The position numbers and the translations under genes are program-made. This document shows positions 6,858 to 16,129 of a stretch of DNA of 38,392 nucleotides, in pieces; the first letter of the stretch is position 1; each line of letters opens with the position of its first letter. Below the pieces are notes generated by a model, which was not told where the DNA came from, made no database searches, and was given only the letters and a program-made list of their open reading frames with translations. The stretch is from assembly GCA_937991555.1 (NCBI GenBank), contig CALKHU010000236.1, forward strand, positions 1 to 38,392. Reading direction: 5' to 3'. Origin of the DNA: an uncultured Caulobacter sp. GTDB taxonomy: Bacteria > Pseudomonadota > Alphaproteobacteria > Caulobacterales > Caulobacteraceae.

Positions 6858-7205
6858 ATGGTCCTGTTCCGTCTGTTCCTGATCGCCTGTCTGGTGGTCA
6901 TCCTTCCCTACACCGCGGTCACCATCGCCAACCACGGCATGGGCCTGCTTCCGGTGTTCTTCGGAGACATGGCGGCGATGGGCTGGCCCGGCCAGTTCAA
7001 CCTCGACTTCTTCTGCTTCCTGCTGCTGTCGGGACTCTGGGTGTCGTGGCGGGGCGGGTTCAAGCCCGCGGACCTGCTGCTGGGCGTGGTCGCCGTCTTC
7101 GGCGGCATGCCGTTCCTGGCCCTCTACCTGCTGACCGCGCTCGCCCGCCACAGGGGCGACATGCGCGCCGTCCTTCTCGGGCCGCAGCGGGCTGCGGCGG
7201 CCTGA
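6858..7205 (+). CDS. small multi-span inner-membrane protein
   Basis: A 115-residue hydrophobic protein with about three predicted membrane segments: residues 2-22 (LFRLFLIACLVVILPYTAV), about 47-63 (LDFFCFLLLSGLWVSWR) and about 71-92 (ADLLLGVVAVFGGMPFLALYLL). I do not recognise a named family with certainty. The ATG at 6858 has GGGAGG about 6 nt upstream. It is divergent from a TetR repressor with operator-like sites between, so it is probably the regulated target. Its stop is one base away from the stop of the converging metalloprotease gene. Confidence 0.8.
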   Translation: MVLFRLFLIACLVVILPYTAVTIANHGMGLLPVFFGDMAAMGWPGQFNLDFFCFLLLSGLWVSWRGGFKPADLLLGVVAVFGGMPFLALYLLTALARHRGDMRAVLLGPQRAAAA

Positions 7206-7206
7206 C

Positions 7207-9705
7207 CTACAGCCCGAGGTCGCCGAACCAGTCGTCCTCGCCGATCGGCGGGCCGGGCGGCGTCTTCGGCGCGGTCCTGGCGCTGTCCGCGAGCGCCGCC
7301 AGCCGGTCGGGATCTTCGGACAGCAGGATGGCGGAAAGGTCGCGGGCCTGGGCGCGGTCGGCGGCGTCGCCGGTCGTCTGGGCCTGCAGCTTGCGGCCGT
7401 AATCCCTCAGGGCCTGGCGGACCTGGGCGGCGGCGGTCGGGGACAGGTCCTTGCTCCGCTGGACGTCCGCCAGGGTCGCCACGAGACGATGGCGCGCCCG
7501 CCGCGCCAGCTCCGCCTGCCGGCGGGTCGCCGGCGTGGAGACGGCGGCGAGGCTCCTGGCCAGCAGTTCCTCGACCCCGGGCTGGGTCGGGTCCCGGCGC
7601 CGGGCCTCGACCAGCCGGTTGAGGCGGGCGGGGGCGAACAGGGCCTGGAAGACATTGGTCGCGACCACGTCGGCGGCGTCGGGCAGGCTGAACACCGGGC
7701 CTTCGGCGAAGGTCTCCACGGCGTCCTGGCGGTCGTAGCCCATCGACTGCCCCGCCGTGAGCAGGTCGAGCAGCGGGTCGTCCAGGTCGAGCGCAGCGGG
7801 GGCCACCGCGGCCAGCAGGGCGTCGATCGCGGCCCGCTGCCGCTCGGGGGCGACCGGCCGGCTGGCCTCGCGGCCGTCGCCGCTGGCGGGGTAGGCGAAG
7901 TCGACGCCGCCGACCAGCTTGGCGGTGGCGTCGATCTGGTAGCGGTGGAACAGGTAGATCGGGACCAGCCGGCGGCGAAGGTCCGCCACGGGCGCGTCCT
8001 TCGGCAGGCTGGCGAGCCCGAACCGGGCGAGGGCGATGCGGCGGACCGCCATCAGATGCGCCAGTTCGGCGACCGGGTCGGCGCCGTTGTCCCAGACCGC
8101 GCCGAGCGGGTGGGCAGTGTCCGCGCCGCGGGCGTCCTCGTCAGAGACGTAGCGGTAGCCGTCGGCTACGGCCCGGTCGGCCAGGGCCTTGAGCTGCGCG
8201 CGGCCGGCCGCGCCCGGCGCGATCTCGCCGTAGAGCCAGCTGATGGCGAACCGGTCCCAGGCGCCAGCGCCGACCGCATAGGCGTCCGAAAGGTCGAGCG
8301 CGCCGTCCTTCACCGCGATGCGCGGGGCCGGATAGTCCATCACCGAGGCGCGGTCGCCCCAGGTGCTGGCGGCGAAGTTGTGCTGCAGGCCGAGCGAATG
8401 GCCGATCTCGTGCGCCGACAGCTGGCGCAGGCGGGCGAGCGCGACCTCGACCGGATCGTTCGGGCCGCCCTGGCCGGTGGCTGCGGCGCCGAGCAGGCCC
8501 TCGAAGATGATGCGGTCCTGACGGATGCGCTGGCTGCCGAGCAGGACGTCGCCCTTGACGATCTCGCCCGTGCGCGGATCGACCACCGCATGGCCGTAGG
8601 ACCAGCCGCGCGTCTGGCGGTGCACCCAGTTGACGACGTTGTAGCGGGCGTCGAGGGGGCTGACGCCCTCGGGCAGGATCTCGACCCGGTAGGCGTCGAT
8701 GTAGCCCGCGGCCTCGAAGGCCTGGTTCCACCATTCCGCGCCTTCCTTCAGCGCCGTTCGCACCGGCTCGGGCGCGCTGCGGTCGATGTAGAAGACGATC
8801 GGCGTCTTCACCCGCGACCTGGCCGCCGTCGGATCGACCTTTTCCAGCCGGAAGCGGTGGGCCAGGCGCAGCACCATCGGCTCGTCCAGCGGCGCGGAGT
8901 AGTCGACCACGCCATGGTCGATCACGCCGACGCGCGGGTCATTGAAGCGGATTTCGTAGCCGGGCGCGGGCAGGGCGACGAAGGAATGATGCACGGTCAG
9001 GGTGACGCTGCGCGGGTCCGGCAGGATGCCGCGCACCTCCGGGCCGGGATTGTCGCTGACGAAGGTCTGGGTCGCTTCCAGCTCGATATTCATCGGGAAG
9101 ACGTTGACCGAGTCCTTGCCGGTGTCAGGGAAGCTGAGGTCGCCGGACAGGCGGAAGTCGCCTTGGTCGGCCTGCTTCAGGCTGCGGGCCACGCCCTGCG
9201 CATCCCGCGTCAGGAAGCCGGAGATGTCGATGACGACCGCGCCGTCGGCCTCGGTCGAGACGACCTCGGTCGACCATACGGTCGAGACGGCGAACGACTC
9301 GCGGACGGCGGCCTTCTCGTCGGCCGAGCCGCGCGTGGCGACGAAGCCGTGGTTCTCGAACTGGACGACGACCCGGCCGCCGGCGCGGCGGAAGGCCAGC
9401 ACCTGGGTGTCGCCCGGCGCCGACCGGTCGAGGCCGACAGGGTTCGACCCGAGCCCCGCGCGCAGGTAGGTCTGGTACAGGTAGCGGCCGTGCAGGCCCT
9501 CGGCGTCGGCGGCCGGCAGGCGAAGCAGCACCTTGCCGGCCTTGCGGTCGACCAGGACCGTCAGCAGGCCGTCGTGGCGTTCGAGGCCGGCCGCGGGCGA
9601 GGCGGCGGGGGGCTTCGCCTTGCCGAACGGGGCGGCCGCGGCGGCGATCGGCGACAGCGCCGCCGAGACGGCCAGCACGGCCGCGAAAGTCCTGGACCTG
9701 AACAC
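7207..9705 (-). CDS. exported zinc-dependent metalloprotease (DUF5117/DUF4953 type)
   Basis: An 832-residue protein with an N-terminal signal peptide (RTFAAVLAVSAALSPIAAAAAP, cut near residue 25). The zinc site is H432-E433-H436 with a third ligand H442 in HEIGHSLGLQH, a metzincin-type HExxHxxGxxH motif. A downstream VMDYPAPRI stretch gives the methionine-turn-like region. The order, with an N-terminal beta-rich domain and a zincin domain after about residue 300, fits the DUF5117/DUF4953 family of periplasmic or outer-membrane-associated metalloproteases known from Bacteroidetes and Alphaproteobacteria. Substrate is unknown. It appears to be monocistronic: argS lies 134 bp upstream across a hairpin repeat. 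Confidence 0.9.
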   Translation of the reverse strand: MFRSRTFAAVLAVSAALSPIAAAAAPFGKAKPPAASPAAGLERHDGLLTVLVDRKAGKVLLRLPAADAEGLHGRYLYQTYLRAGLGSNPVGLDRSAPGDTQVLAFRRAGGRVVVQFENHGFVATRGSADEKAAVRESFAVSTVWSTEVVSTEADGAVVIDISGFLTRDAQGVARSLKQADQGDFRLSGDLSFPDTGKDSVNVFPMNIELEATQTFVSDNPGPEVRGILPDPRSVTLTVHHSFVALPAPGYEIRFNDPRVGVIDHGVVDYSAPLDEPMVLRLAHRFRLEKVDPTAARSRVKTPIVFYIDRSAPEPVRTALKEGAEWWNQAFEAAGYIDAYRVEILPEGVSPLDARYNVVNWVHRQTRGWSYGHAVVDPRTGEIVKGDVLLGSQRIRQDRIIFEGLLGAAATGQGGPNDPVEVALARLRQLSAHEIGHSLGLQHNFAASTWGDRASVMDYPAPRIAVKDGALDLSDAYAVGAGAWDRFAISWLYGEIAPGAAGRAQLKALADRAVADGYRYVSDEDARGADTAHPLGAVWDNGADPVAELAHLMAVRRIALARFGLASLPKDAPVADLRRRLVPIYLFHRYQIDATAKLVGGVDFAYPASGDGREASRPVAPERQRAAIDALLAAVAPAALDLDDPLLDLLTAGQSMGYDRQDAVETFAEGPVFSLPDAADVVATNVFQALFAPARLNRLVEARRRDPTQPGVEELLARSLAAVSTPATRRQAELARRARHRLVATLADVQRSKDLSPTAAAQVRQALRDYGRKLQAQTTGDAADRAQARDLSAILLSEDPDRLAALADSARTAPKTPPGPPIGEDDWFGDLGL

Positions 9706-9777
9706 GAAACGACGCCCCCCTTGGAAGTGGGCGGCATAGTGGGACGTGGTCCGCCGATTGCCAACGTCCCCGCGCCA

Positions 9778-9826
9778 TCATGGCCCGACCTGTTCACGGG
9801 CGGCCCGAACATGTCGGGCCGTGACG
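9778..9826. repeat. hairpin repeat (TGGCCCGAC ... GTCGGGCC) after argS
   Basis: Near-perfect inverted repeat: TCATGGCCCGAC at about 9778-9789 pairs with GTCGGGCCGTGA at about 9815-9826, with an inner GTTC/GAAC pair. It lies 14 bp past the argS stop and could end argS transcription. Related strings occur at 24258-24297 and 31617-31643, so it belongs to a dispersed family. Confidence 0.6.
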
Positions 9827-9839
9827 GAGCAAATCGGGC

Positions 9840-11678
9840 CTACATCCGCTCCGGCGCTTCGATGCCCAGCAGGTCGAGGGCGATCTCCAGCTGCTTCAGC
9901 GTCGCCGTCGCCAGCGCCAGGCGCGAGGCGGCCGTCTTCGCCTCGGCCTCGCGGAAGATCGGGCAGGCGGCGTAGAACTTCGAGAAGGCCTGGGCCAGCT
10001 TGTAGGCGTGCTCGGCGACGAAGTTCGGGGCCTTCTTGTCGTAGGCCTCGGACACCGCCGCGTCGAAGGCGTCGAGCAGCAGGGCGAGGTCGCGCTCGGC
10101 GGTCTCGCCGACCTGGATGCGGCCCGGCTCCAGACGTTCGTCTGCGGCGCGCCGCAGCAGCGACTTGATCCGCACGGCCTGGTACAGCAGGTACGGTCCG
10201 GTCTTGCCCTCGAAGCTGGAGAAGCGGTCGAGGTCGAACACGTAGCTGGTGCCCCGGTAGTTGCCGAGGTCGGCGAACTTCAGCGCGGCGACGGCGACCT
10301 TGTGGGCCGTGTCCTCGAACTCCTCCGGCGACAGCTCGCCGCCGAGACCGGCTTCCTTCAGCCGCTCGCGGGCCTTTGCGCGGGTCATCTCGATCAGGTC
10401 GTGCAGCTTCAGGACGCCGCCTTCGCGGGTCTTGAAGGGCTTGCCGTCCGGACCGTTCATGGTGCCGAAGCCGATGTGCTCGAGCTGGCCCTCGGTCGCG
10501 TAGCCGGCCAGATAGCTGGCGCGGAACACCTGCTCGAAGTGGTCAGCCTGGCGCTGGTCGACGCAGTAGAGAACCAGGTGCGGATCGAAGGTGCGCCGGC
10601 GGTCCAGGACAGTGGCCAGATCGGTCGTGCCATACATCGCCGAGCCTTCCGAAGAGACCACCAGCAGGGGGTCGGGGCTCGGCGCCTCGTAGACGGTCCC
10701 GTCGGGGGCCTTCTTCTTCTTGGTCTCGCCCGGGCGCGCCAGGTGGATCACCCGGGCGCCCTGGTCATCGGCCAGCAGGCCCTTGCCGTCCAGCTCCCGG
10801 ATCATGCCCTCGATCAGCGGATCGACGTCGCTCTCGCCCTTCCAGAGGTCGAAGTCGACGCCCAGGGCATGGAACTCGCGCTCCAGCGCCACCCGGCTGA
10901 CGTTGACGAAGTGCTTCCAAAGCAGGCGGTAGCCGAGCCGGCCGCCCTGCAGCTCGGCCGTCGCCTTGCGGGCGCGGTCGCGGTAGTCGGGATCGGTCTT
11001 GGCCCGGGCGGCAGCCTCCGGATACAGCCGGTCGAGGTCGGCGAGACTGATGCGCTCGGACAGCGCGTCCATCACCTTGCGCTCGTCCTCTGGGCTGACC
11101 CCGCCGGAGCCCTGCAGCCGGTCCATCAGCGTGGCCACGAACGGGTCCTGGTCGCTGGCGGCGATGATCAGCAGGCCCATCTGGAAGCCCCAGTCGCCGA
11201 AGTGGGCGTCGCCCAGCACCTCGTCGCCCCGGAAGCGGTAGATGCGCTTGACGGACTCGCCGATGATCGAGGCGCGCAGGTGGCCGACGTGCATCGGCTT
11301 GGCCACGTTGGGGCCGCCGTAGTCGACCATCACCCGCCGGGCTTCGGCGACCTCGGTCGCGCCCGCGCGGGTGTCGGCGGCGATCTCGCGGGCCCTGGCC
11401 GACAGGGTGTCGGCGCTGACCCGCATGTTGATGAAGCCCAGCCCGGCGATCTCGACCGACTGCAGCTCGGGGCGGCCGGACAGGGCCTCGACCACGGCGG
11501 CGGCGATCTCGCGCGGCGGCTTGCGCGCGACCTTTGCCGCGGCGAGGGCGCCGTTGCACTGGAAGTCGGCGAGGTCCGGGCGATCCGATGCGGTCACCCG
11601 GCCAAGGTCTTCGGGGAGTCCCTGGGCGGCGAAGACGGCCGCGACCGCTTCGCTCAGGGACCGTCTCAGGTCGGTCAT
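9840..11678 (-). CDS. argS: arginine--tRNA ligase
   Basis: Class I aminoacyl-tRNA synthetase that charges tRNA-Arg in the cytoplasm. The 612-residue protein has the N-terminal additional domain (residues 1-110) and the HIGH signature as HVGH at residues 130-133 within GGPNVAKPMHVGHLRASIIG. The catalytic core includes DLATVLDRR and the C-terminal DALR-type anticodon-binding domain ends in LLGIEAPERM. The ATG at 11678 overlaps the stop of the upstream secreted-protein gene by 4 nt (ATGA), which suggests translational coupling. Identification is firm. Confidence 0.97.
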   Translation of the reverse strand: MTDLRRSLSEAVAAVFAAQGLPEDLGRVTASDRPDLADFQCNGALAAAKVARKPPREIAAAVVEALSGRPELQSVEIAGLGFINMRVSADTLSARAREIAADTRAGATEVAEARRVMVDYGGPNVAKPMHVGHLRASIIGESVKRIYRFRGDEVLGDAHFGDWGFQMGLLIIAASDQDPFVATLMDRLQGSGGVSPEDERKVMDALSERISLADLDRLYPEAAARAKTDPDYRDRARKATAELQGGRLGYRLLWKHFVNVSRVALEREFHALGVDFDLWKGESDVDPLIEGMIRELDGKGLLADDQGARVIHLARPGETKKKKAPDGTVYEAPSPDPLLVVSSEGSAMYGTTDLATVLDRRRTFDPHLVLYCVDQRQADHFEQVFRASYLAGYATEGQLEHIGFGTMNGPDGKPFKTREGGVLKLHDLIEMTRAKARERLKEAGLGGELSPEEFEDTAHKVAVAALKFADLGNYRGTSYVFDLDRFSSFEGKTGPYLLYQAVRIKSLLRRAADERLEPGRIQVGETAERDLALLLDAFDAAVSEAYDKKAPNFVAEHAYKLAQAFSKFYAACPIFREAEAKTAASRLALATATLKQLEIALDLLGIEAPERM

Positions 11679-12355
11679 TGCGTCGGGGCGGCGGCTTGCG
11701 GAGCGCCGGCGGTCACGCGGAAGCGCTTGCCGTCACGGTTGAAGGCGGCCATCTGCGGCGTCACGTCGAAGCCGATCAGGACCTCGAAGTTGGCGCCGCT
11801 GGTCTCGGGGGTGGCGCGGGGAATCACGATCCCGGCGATGGTCTCGCGCAGGTAGGCGCGGTCCGTGCCCGCGTCGAACCTGACCGGCAGGTCGAAGTAC
11901 TCCTTGGCGATGACCGACCGGTTGCGGTCGGTGACCGCGACCCAGTAGCGGTAGGTCTTGGCGTCGCCGGTCGCCTGCGGGCCCTTGCCCAGCGCCAGCA
12001 GCATCTCGACCTGCAGCTTGATCGGTTCGTCGTTCTGGTAGGCGCAGCCGGCCGACAGGCTCTGGATCTCGCCGGTCCAGGCGACGTTGGCCGCGGCTTC
12101 GCGGCCGTCCTTGAACTCGATGTAGCGGCCGGCGTCGTACAGCACCTTCACGAACGGGCAGGGGCCGGCGTTGCGCAGCTGCGGCAGCGGCGCGGCCGGC
12201 TGGTTCCACTCCTGGTCGCGCTTCTTCTTCCTGGCCGCCTCTTCCTCCTGGCGGCGCTGGTCGTCGTCACCGCGGCGCTGGGCGAGCGCGGGCGTTGCGG
12301 CGAGGGCGCTTGCGGCCAGCAGGCCGGAGAGCACGAGGGTCAGGGCACGGCGCAT
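11675..12355 (-). CDS. secreted hypothetical protein coupled to argS
   Basis: A 226-residue protein with a cleavable signal peptide (RRALTLVLSGLLAASALAATPALA, cut after about residue 25). A short charged, Gln/Glu/Lys-rich linker follows (about residues 27-48, DDDQRRQEEEAARKKKRDQE), and then a folded region with two cysteines (CPFVKVLYDAGRYIEF and AGCAYQNDEPI) that could form a disulfide. I do not recognise a characterised family. It reads directly into argS with a 4-nt ATGA overlap, so it is cotranscribed, although an exported protein and a tRNA synthetase have no evident functional link. It is divergent from ispH. Confidence 0.85.
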   Translation of the reverse strand: MRRALTLVLSGLLAASALAATPALAQRRGDDDQRRQEEEAARKKKRDQEWNQPAAPLPQLRNAGPCPFVKVLYDAGRYIEFKDGREAAANVAWTGEIQSLSAGCAYQNDEPIKLQVEMLLALGKGPQATGDAKTYRYWVAVTDRNRSVIAKEYFDLPVRFDAGTDRAYLRETIAGIVIPRATPETSGANFEVLIGFDVTPQMAAFNRDGKRFRVTAGAPQAAAPTQ

Positions 12356-12521
12356 GTTACGTCCGAAACAGGAAAGGACCGGCGCGTCATGCCGGCGAAA
12401 AGCTGATGTAGCCTGATAAAGGCATATGCATGACCCCGCAACGCGCCTTCACCGCGGGCGCGAGCGCCGCGCGCGGAAACCGCACTGGCGGGGCGAGGGC
12501 GCAACGCCTAACTTGCGCGGC

Positions 12522-13481
12522 ATGGATGACGCCGCCCCGATCAAGCCGCCCCTGAAGGTGCTTCTCGCCAGCCCGCGCGGCTTCTGCGCCGGCGTGGACC
12601 GCGCCATCCAGATCGTCGAGCGCGCGATCGAGAAGTACGGCGCGCCGGTCTACGTCCGGCACGAGATCGTCCATAACAAGCACGTGGTCGAACGCCTGCG
12701 GAGCCTCGGGGCGGTGTTCGTCGAGGAGCTGGAGGAGGCGCCGGACGACCGTCCGGTGGTGTTCTCGGCCCACGGCGTGCCCAGGTCGGTGCCGGCCGAG
12801 GCCAGGGCCCGCCAGATGCTGTTCCTCGACGCCACCTGCCCGCTGGTGTCGAAGGTCCATGTCGAGGCGCAGCGCCACCATGACGCCGGCCGCGAGATCG
12901 TGCTGATCGGTCACCAGGGCCATCCCGAGGTCGTCGGCACCATGGGCCAGCTGCCCGAGGGCGCCGTGCGACTGATCGAGACGGCGGCCGACGCCGAGGT
13001 GTTCGAGCCGGTGGATCCGATGAACGTGGCCTTCGTCACCCAGACCACCCTGTCGGTCGACGATACGGCGGACATCGTGGCGGTGCTGCAGCGGCGCTTC
13101 CCGGGCATCGCCGCGCCGCACAAGGAAGACATCTGCTACGCCACCACCAACCGCCAGGAGGCGGTCAAGCAGCTGGCCGACCGCGCCGACCTGCTGCTGG
13201 TGGTCGGCTCGCGAAACTCGTCCAACTCGGTGCGGCTGGTCGAGGTCGGCCTCCGCGGCGGGGCGGCGAAGGGCCACCTGCTCGACGACGCCTCCGGGCT
13301 GGACTGGGCGTGGCTGGACGGCGTGTCGACGGTGGGGGTCACCGCCGGGGCCTCGGCCCCGGAGATCCTCGTCCAGGGCCTCATCGACAAGCTCGCGACC
13401 CGCTACGAGATCACCATCGAGGACGTGGCCCCGACGCGGGAGACGGTCACCTTCAAGCTGCCGCGGGTGCTGACGACCTAA
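12522..13481 (+). CDS. ispH: 4-hydroxy-3-methylbut-2-enyl diphosphate reductase
   Basis: Last enzyme of the MEP isoprenoid pathway. This iron-sulfur reductase makes IPP and DMAPP from HMBPP. The protein is 319 residues. The three cluster-binding cysteines are present: C22 (SPRGFCAGVDRA), C106 (DATCPLVSKVH) and C205 (EDICYATTNRQ). The conserved VGSRNSSNSVRL and GASAPE motifs follow. The ATG at 12522 (MDDAAPIKPPLKVLLASPRG) is chosen over one 96 bp upstream, whose extra 32 residues (mostly Arg/His) do not belong to the family. It opens the ispH-thrB-rnhA cluster, with a 40-bp gap to thrB. Confidence 0.96.
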   Translation: MDDAAPIKPPLKVLLASPRGFCAGVDRAIQIVERAIEKYGAPVYVRHEIVHNKHVVERLRSLGAVFVEELEEAPDDRPVVFSAHGVPRSVPAEARARQMLFLDATCPLVSKVHVEAQRHHDAGREIVLIGHQGHPEVVGTMGQLPEGAVRLIETAADAEVFEPVDPMNVAFVTQTTLSVDDTADIVAVLQRRFPGIAAPHKEDICYATTNRQEAVKQLADRADLLLVVGSRNSSNSVRLVEVGLRGGAAKGHLLDDASGLDWAWLDGVSTVGVTAGASAPEILVQGLIDKLATRYEITIEDVAPTRETVTFKLPRVLTT

Positions 13482-13521
13482 GCCGCTTGACCGCCGGCCC
13501 GGCGTCGCCCATCCCCGCCCC

Positions 13522-14478
13522 ATGGCCGTCTATACCGACATCACCGACGAGGAACTCGACGCCCTGCTGGCGGACTTCGACGTCGGGCGGGCGGTGGCGT
13601 TCAAGGGCATCGCCGAGGGGGTCGAGAACTCGAACTTCCTGCTCGAGACCGAACGGGGACGGTACATCCTCACCCTCTACGAGCGACGGGTGAAGGCGGA
13701 CGAGCTGCCCTACTTCCTGAACCTGCTGACCTGGCTGGCCGACCACGGCTTCCCGAGCGCCCGGCCGGTCCCGGACCGCGAGGGGCGGGTGCTGAAGAGC
13801 GTGCGCGGCAAGCCCGCGGCGATGGTCGAGTTCCTGCCTGGAATGAGCGTTCGCCGGCCGACCGCGGCCCACTGCCGGCAGGCGGGCGAGGGCCTGGCGC
13901 GCCTCCACCTCGCCGGCCGGGGCTATCCGGGGCGACGCGCCAACGACCTCGGCCAGCCGGCCTGGGCGCCCCTGTTCGCCGGCCTGGAAGGCGCTGCCGA
14001 GGCGCTCAAGCCCGGACTGGCGGCGACGATCCGCGCGGACCTCGACCACCTGGCGGCGGCCTGGCCGAAGGACCTGCCCGGCGGCACGATCCACGCCGAC
14101 TTCTTTCCCGACAACGTCTTCTTCCGTGACCAGGCGTTCGCCGCCGCCATCGACTTCTACTTCGCCTGCGACGACGCCTACGCCTACGACCTGGCGGTGG
14201 CCCTGAACGCCTGGTGCTTCGAGCCCGACGGCTCGTTCAACCTCACCGCAGGGCGGGCGATGATCGGCGGCTACGACGCGGTGCGGCCGCTGTCGCCGGC
14301 GGAACGGGCGGCGCTGCCGGTGCTGGCGCACGGCGCGGCGATGCGCTTCTTCCTGACCCGCCTCAATGACTGGGGCTCGACGCCGGAGGGCGCGCTGGTG
14401 CGGCCCAAGGACCCGCTGGAGTACGAGCGCAAGCTGGCCGTCCACCGCGCCGGTCTGGCCCTGCTGGCCGACGCATGA
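13522..14478 (+). CDS. thrB: homoserine kinase (APH-fold type)
   Basis: Phosphorylates homoserine in the threonine pathway. The 318-residue protein is of the aminoglycoside-phosphotransferase-fold type typical of Alphaproteobacteria, not the GHMP-kinase type of enterobacteria. It starts MAVYTDITDEELDALLADFDVG and contains GIAEGVENSNFLLET near residue 32. The catalytic loop is HADFFPDNVFF, followed by AIDFYFACDDAYAYDLA, which supplies the metal-binding aspartate. Its stop overlaps the rnhA start by 4 nt (ATGA), so the two are translationally coupled. The ispH-thrB-rnhA order is common in this group. Confidence 0.95.
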   Translation: MAVYTDITDEELDALLADFDVGRAVAFKGIAEGVENSNFLLETERGRYILTLYERRVKADELPYFLNLLTWLADHGFPSARPVPDREGRVLKSVRGKPAAMVEFLPGMSVRRPTAAHCRQAGEGLARLHLAGRGYPGRRANDLGQPAWAPLFAGLEGAAEALKPGLAATIRADLDHLAAAWPKDLPGGTIHADFFPDNVFFRDQAFAAAIDFYFACDDAYAYDLAVALNAWCFEPDGSFNLTAGRAMIGGYDAVRPLSPAERAALPVLAHGAAMRFFLTRLNDWGSTPEGALVRPKDPLEYERKLAVHRAGLALLADA

Positions 14479-14921
14479 CCCCGGCCGTTCTGATCTACAC
14501 GGACGGCGCATGCCGCGGGAATCCGGGCCCGGGCGGCTGGGGCGCGATCCTGATCTCCGGCGGCCACCGAAAGGAGATGTGCGGCGGCGACCTCTCGACG
14601 ACCAACAACCGCATGGAGCTGATGGCGGCGATCCAGGCGCTGGAGGCGCTGAAGAAGCCCTGCAAGGTCGAGCTGCACACCGACAGCCAGTACGTGAAGA
14701 ACGGCGTCACCCAGTGGATCCACGGCTGGAAGGCGCGCGGCTGGCGGACGGCCGACAAGAGCCCGGTCAAGAACGAGGACCTGTGGAGGCGGCTCGACGC
14801 GGCGCGGAGCCGGCACCAGGTCGACTGGCGCTGGGTGAAGGGGCACGCCGGCCACGAGCTGAACGAACTGGCCGACGAGCTGGCGCGCCGCGGCTTGCGG
14901 CAGGAGCTCGGCGAACTCTGA
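14475..14921 (+). CDS. rnhA: ribonuclease HI
   Basis: Degrades the RNA strand of RNA-DNA hybrids in the cytoplasm (R-loops, Okazaki primers). The protein is 148 residues, and the catalytic DEDD set is complete: D10 (YTDGACRGNPG), E48 (NNRMELMAAI), D70 (HTDSQYVKNG) and D134 (LNELADELA), with H124 in KGHAGHE. This is the canonical single-domain RNase HI with its basic handle region (WIHGWKARGWRTADKSPVKN). It starts on the ATGA overlapping the thrB stop. Confidence 0.97.
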   Translation: MTPAVLIYTDGACRGNPGPGGWGAILISGGHRKEMCGGDLSTTNNRMELMAAIQALEALKKPCKVELHTDSQYVKNGVTQWIHGWKARGWRTADKSPVKNEDLWRRLDAARSRHQVDWRWVKGHAGHELNELADELARRGLRQELGEL

Positions 14922-14934
14922 TCCGCGAAACGGC

Positions 14935-14979
14935 TTGACTAGTTCAATATTGAACTACATAGATGGTTCAATGCTGAAC
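14935..14979 (+). promoter_or_regulatory. promoter with two MarR-type palindromes
   Basis: A TTGACT -35 (14935-14940) is followed by a perfect 18-bp palindrome TAGTTCAATATTGAACTA (14940-14957) that fills the spacer. An ACATAG or CATAGA -10 lies at about 14957-14963. A second site with the same half-sites, GTTCA-N4-TGAAC, lies at 14966-14979 near the transcription start. The layout suits a repressor that blocks RNA polymerase. The MarR gene two genes downstream is the obvious candidate. Confidence 0.8.
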
Positions 14980-14993
14980 AAATGAGGTTCGCC

Positions 14994-16127
14994 ATGGAAC
15001 GCAGGGCGTTCATCCGACTGGTCGGCGGCGGAGTCGTGCTGGCCGCGACGGCCTCCTGCGCGCCGGCCGCGGTCGACCCCCGCGCGGCGTGGGTCAATCC
15101 GGGCGCCGGCGAGAGCGACATCCGCCGTCAGGCGCTGTCCTGGGCCATCCTCGCGCCGAACCCGCACAACATGCAGCCCTGGCTGGCGGACCTGCGCGCC
15201 CCGGACACGATCACGCTGTACGTCGACCGCACCCGCCTCCTGCCGGTCACCGACCCCTTCAACCGCCAGATCGTCATCGGCTGCGGGGCCTTCCTCGAAC
15301 TGCTGGTCCAGGCGCTGGCGGCGCAGGGGCGGCTGGCCGAGGTGGAGCTCTTCCCGGACGGCGAGGCCGGGCCCCGGCTCGACGACCGGCCCCTGTTCCG
15401 GCTGCGCCTCGCAGGGTCCGGCGCGGCCCGGCCGTCGATGCTCGACGCCATCCTCGCGCGCCGCACCGACCGCAATCCCTACACTGAAAAGCCTGTCGCG
15501 GCCGACACGCTCGCGCGGCTGCTCGCGGCGGCCTCGTCGGCCGGCGTCCGCTGCGGCGGCACGGTCCGGCCCGACCAGGTCGCCCGTCTGCGGCACACCG
15601 TCTATCGCGGCGCGGAAGTCGAGGCGAACACGCCGGCGGCCCACCACGAGAGCGTCGAGCGAACCTTCATCGGCGCGCGGGACGTGGCCGCGCATCCCTG
15701 GGGCATCTCGCTGGACCAGCCGGCGATGACGGCGATGAACGCCGTCGGGCTGCTGACGAAGGCGAAGATGGCGACGCCGGGCACGGTCGCCTTCAACGAG
15801 GCGCTGAAGTTCCTCAAGACCGGCGCCGACACCGCGCGGGGCTTCGTCTGGGTCGTGACGGACCAGGCCCGCCGGGGCGACGAGATCGCGGCCGGGCGCG
15901 CCTACGTCCGGGCCAACCTCGAGGCCGCGCGCCTCGGCCTGGCGATGCACCCCTGGAGCCAGGGCCTGCAGGAATACGCGACCCAGAAGCCGGTGTTCGA
16001 CGCCCTGCACCGCGAGATCGCGCCGGACGGCGGCCGCATCCAGATGCTGGCCCGCATCGGCTACCCGAAGGGCGACATTCCCCCCGCCCCCCGCCGCGGC
16101 CTCGCGGCGCAGATCCGGAGCGCCTGA
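14994..16127 (+). CDS. Tat-exported Acg/nitroreductase-like FMN oxidoreductase
   Basis: A 377-residue protein with a twin-arginine signal (ERRAFIRLVGGGVVLAATASC), which suggests export or membrane attachment after folding with its cofactor. The body resembles the Acg-type nitroreductase family: WAILAPNPHNMQPWLADL, ILARRTDRNPYTEKP and the C-terminal ARIGYPKG. Such proteins bind FMN; the physiological substrate is generally unknown. The ATG at 14994 has GAGG 6 nt upstream. The earlier ATG at 14982 lacks a ribosome-binding site. It is followed after 2 nt by a MarR gene, and MarR-type palindromes lie in the promoter, so it is probably induced by a small aromatic or oxidant ligand. Confidence 0.85.
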   Translation: MERRAFIRLVGGGVVLAATASCAPAAVDPRAAWVNPGAGESDIRRQALSWAILAPNPHNMQPWLADLRAPDTITLYVDRTRLLPVTDPFNRQIVIGCGAFLELLVQALAAQGRLAEVELFPDGEAGPRLDDRPLFRLRLAGSGAARPSMLDAILARRTDRNPYTEKPVAADTLARLLAAASSAGVRCGGTVRPDQVARLRHTVYRGAEVEANTPAAHHESVERTFIGARDVAAHPWGISLDQPAMTAMNAVGLLTKAKMATPGTVAFNEALKFLKTGADTARGFVWVVTDQARRGDEIAAGRAYVRANLEAARLGLAMHPWSQGLQEYATQKPVFDALHREIAPDGGRIQMLARIGYPKGDIPPAPRRGLAAQIRSA

Positions 16128-16129
16128 CG

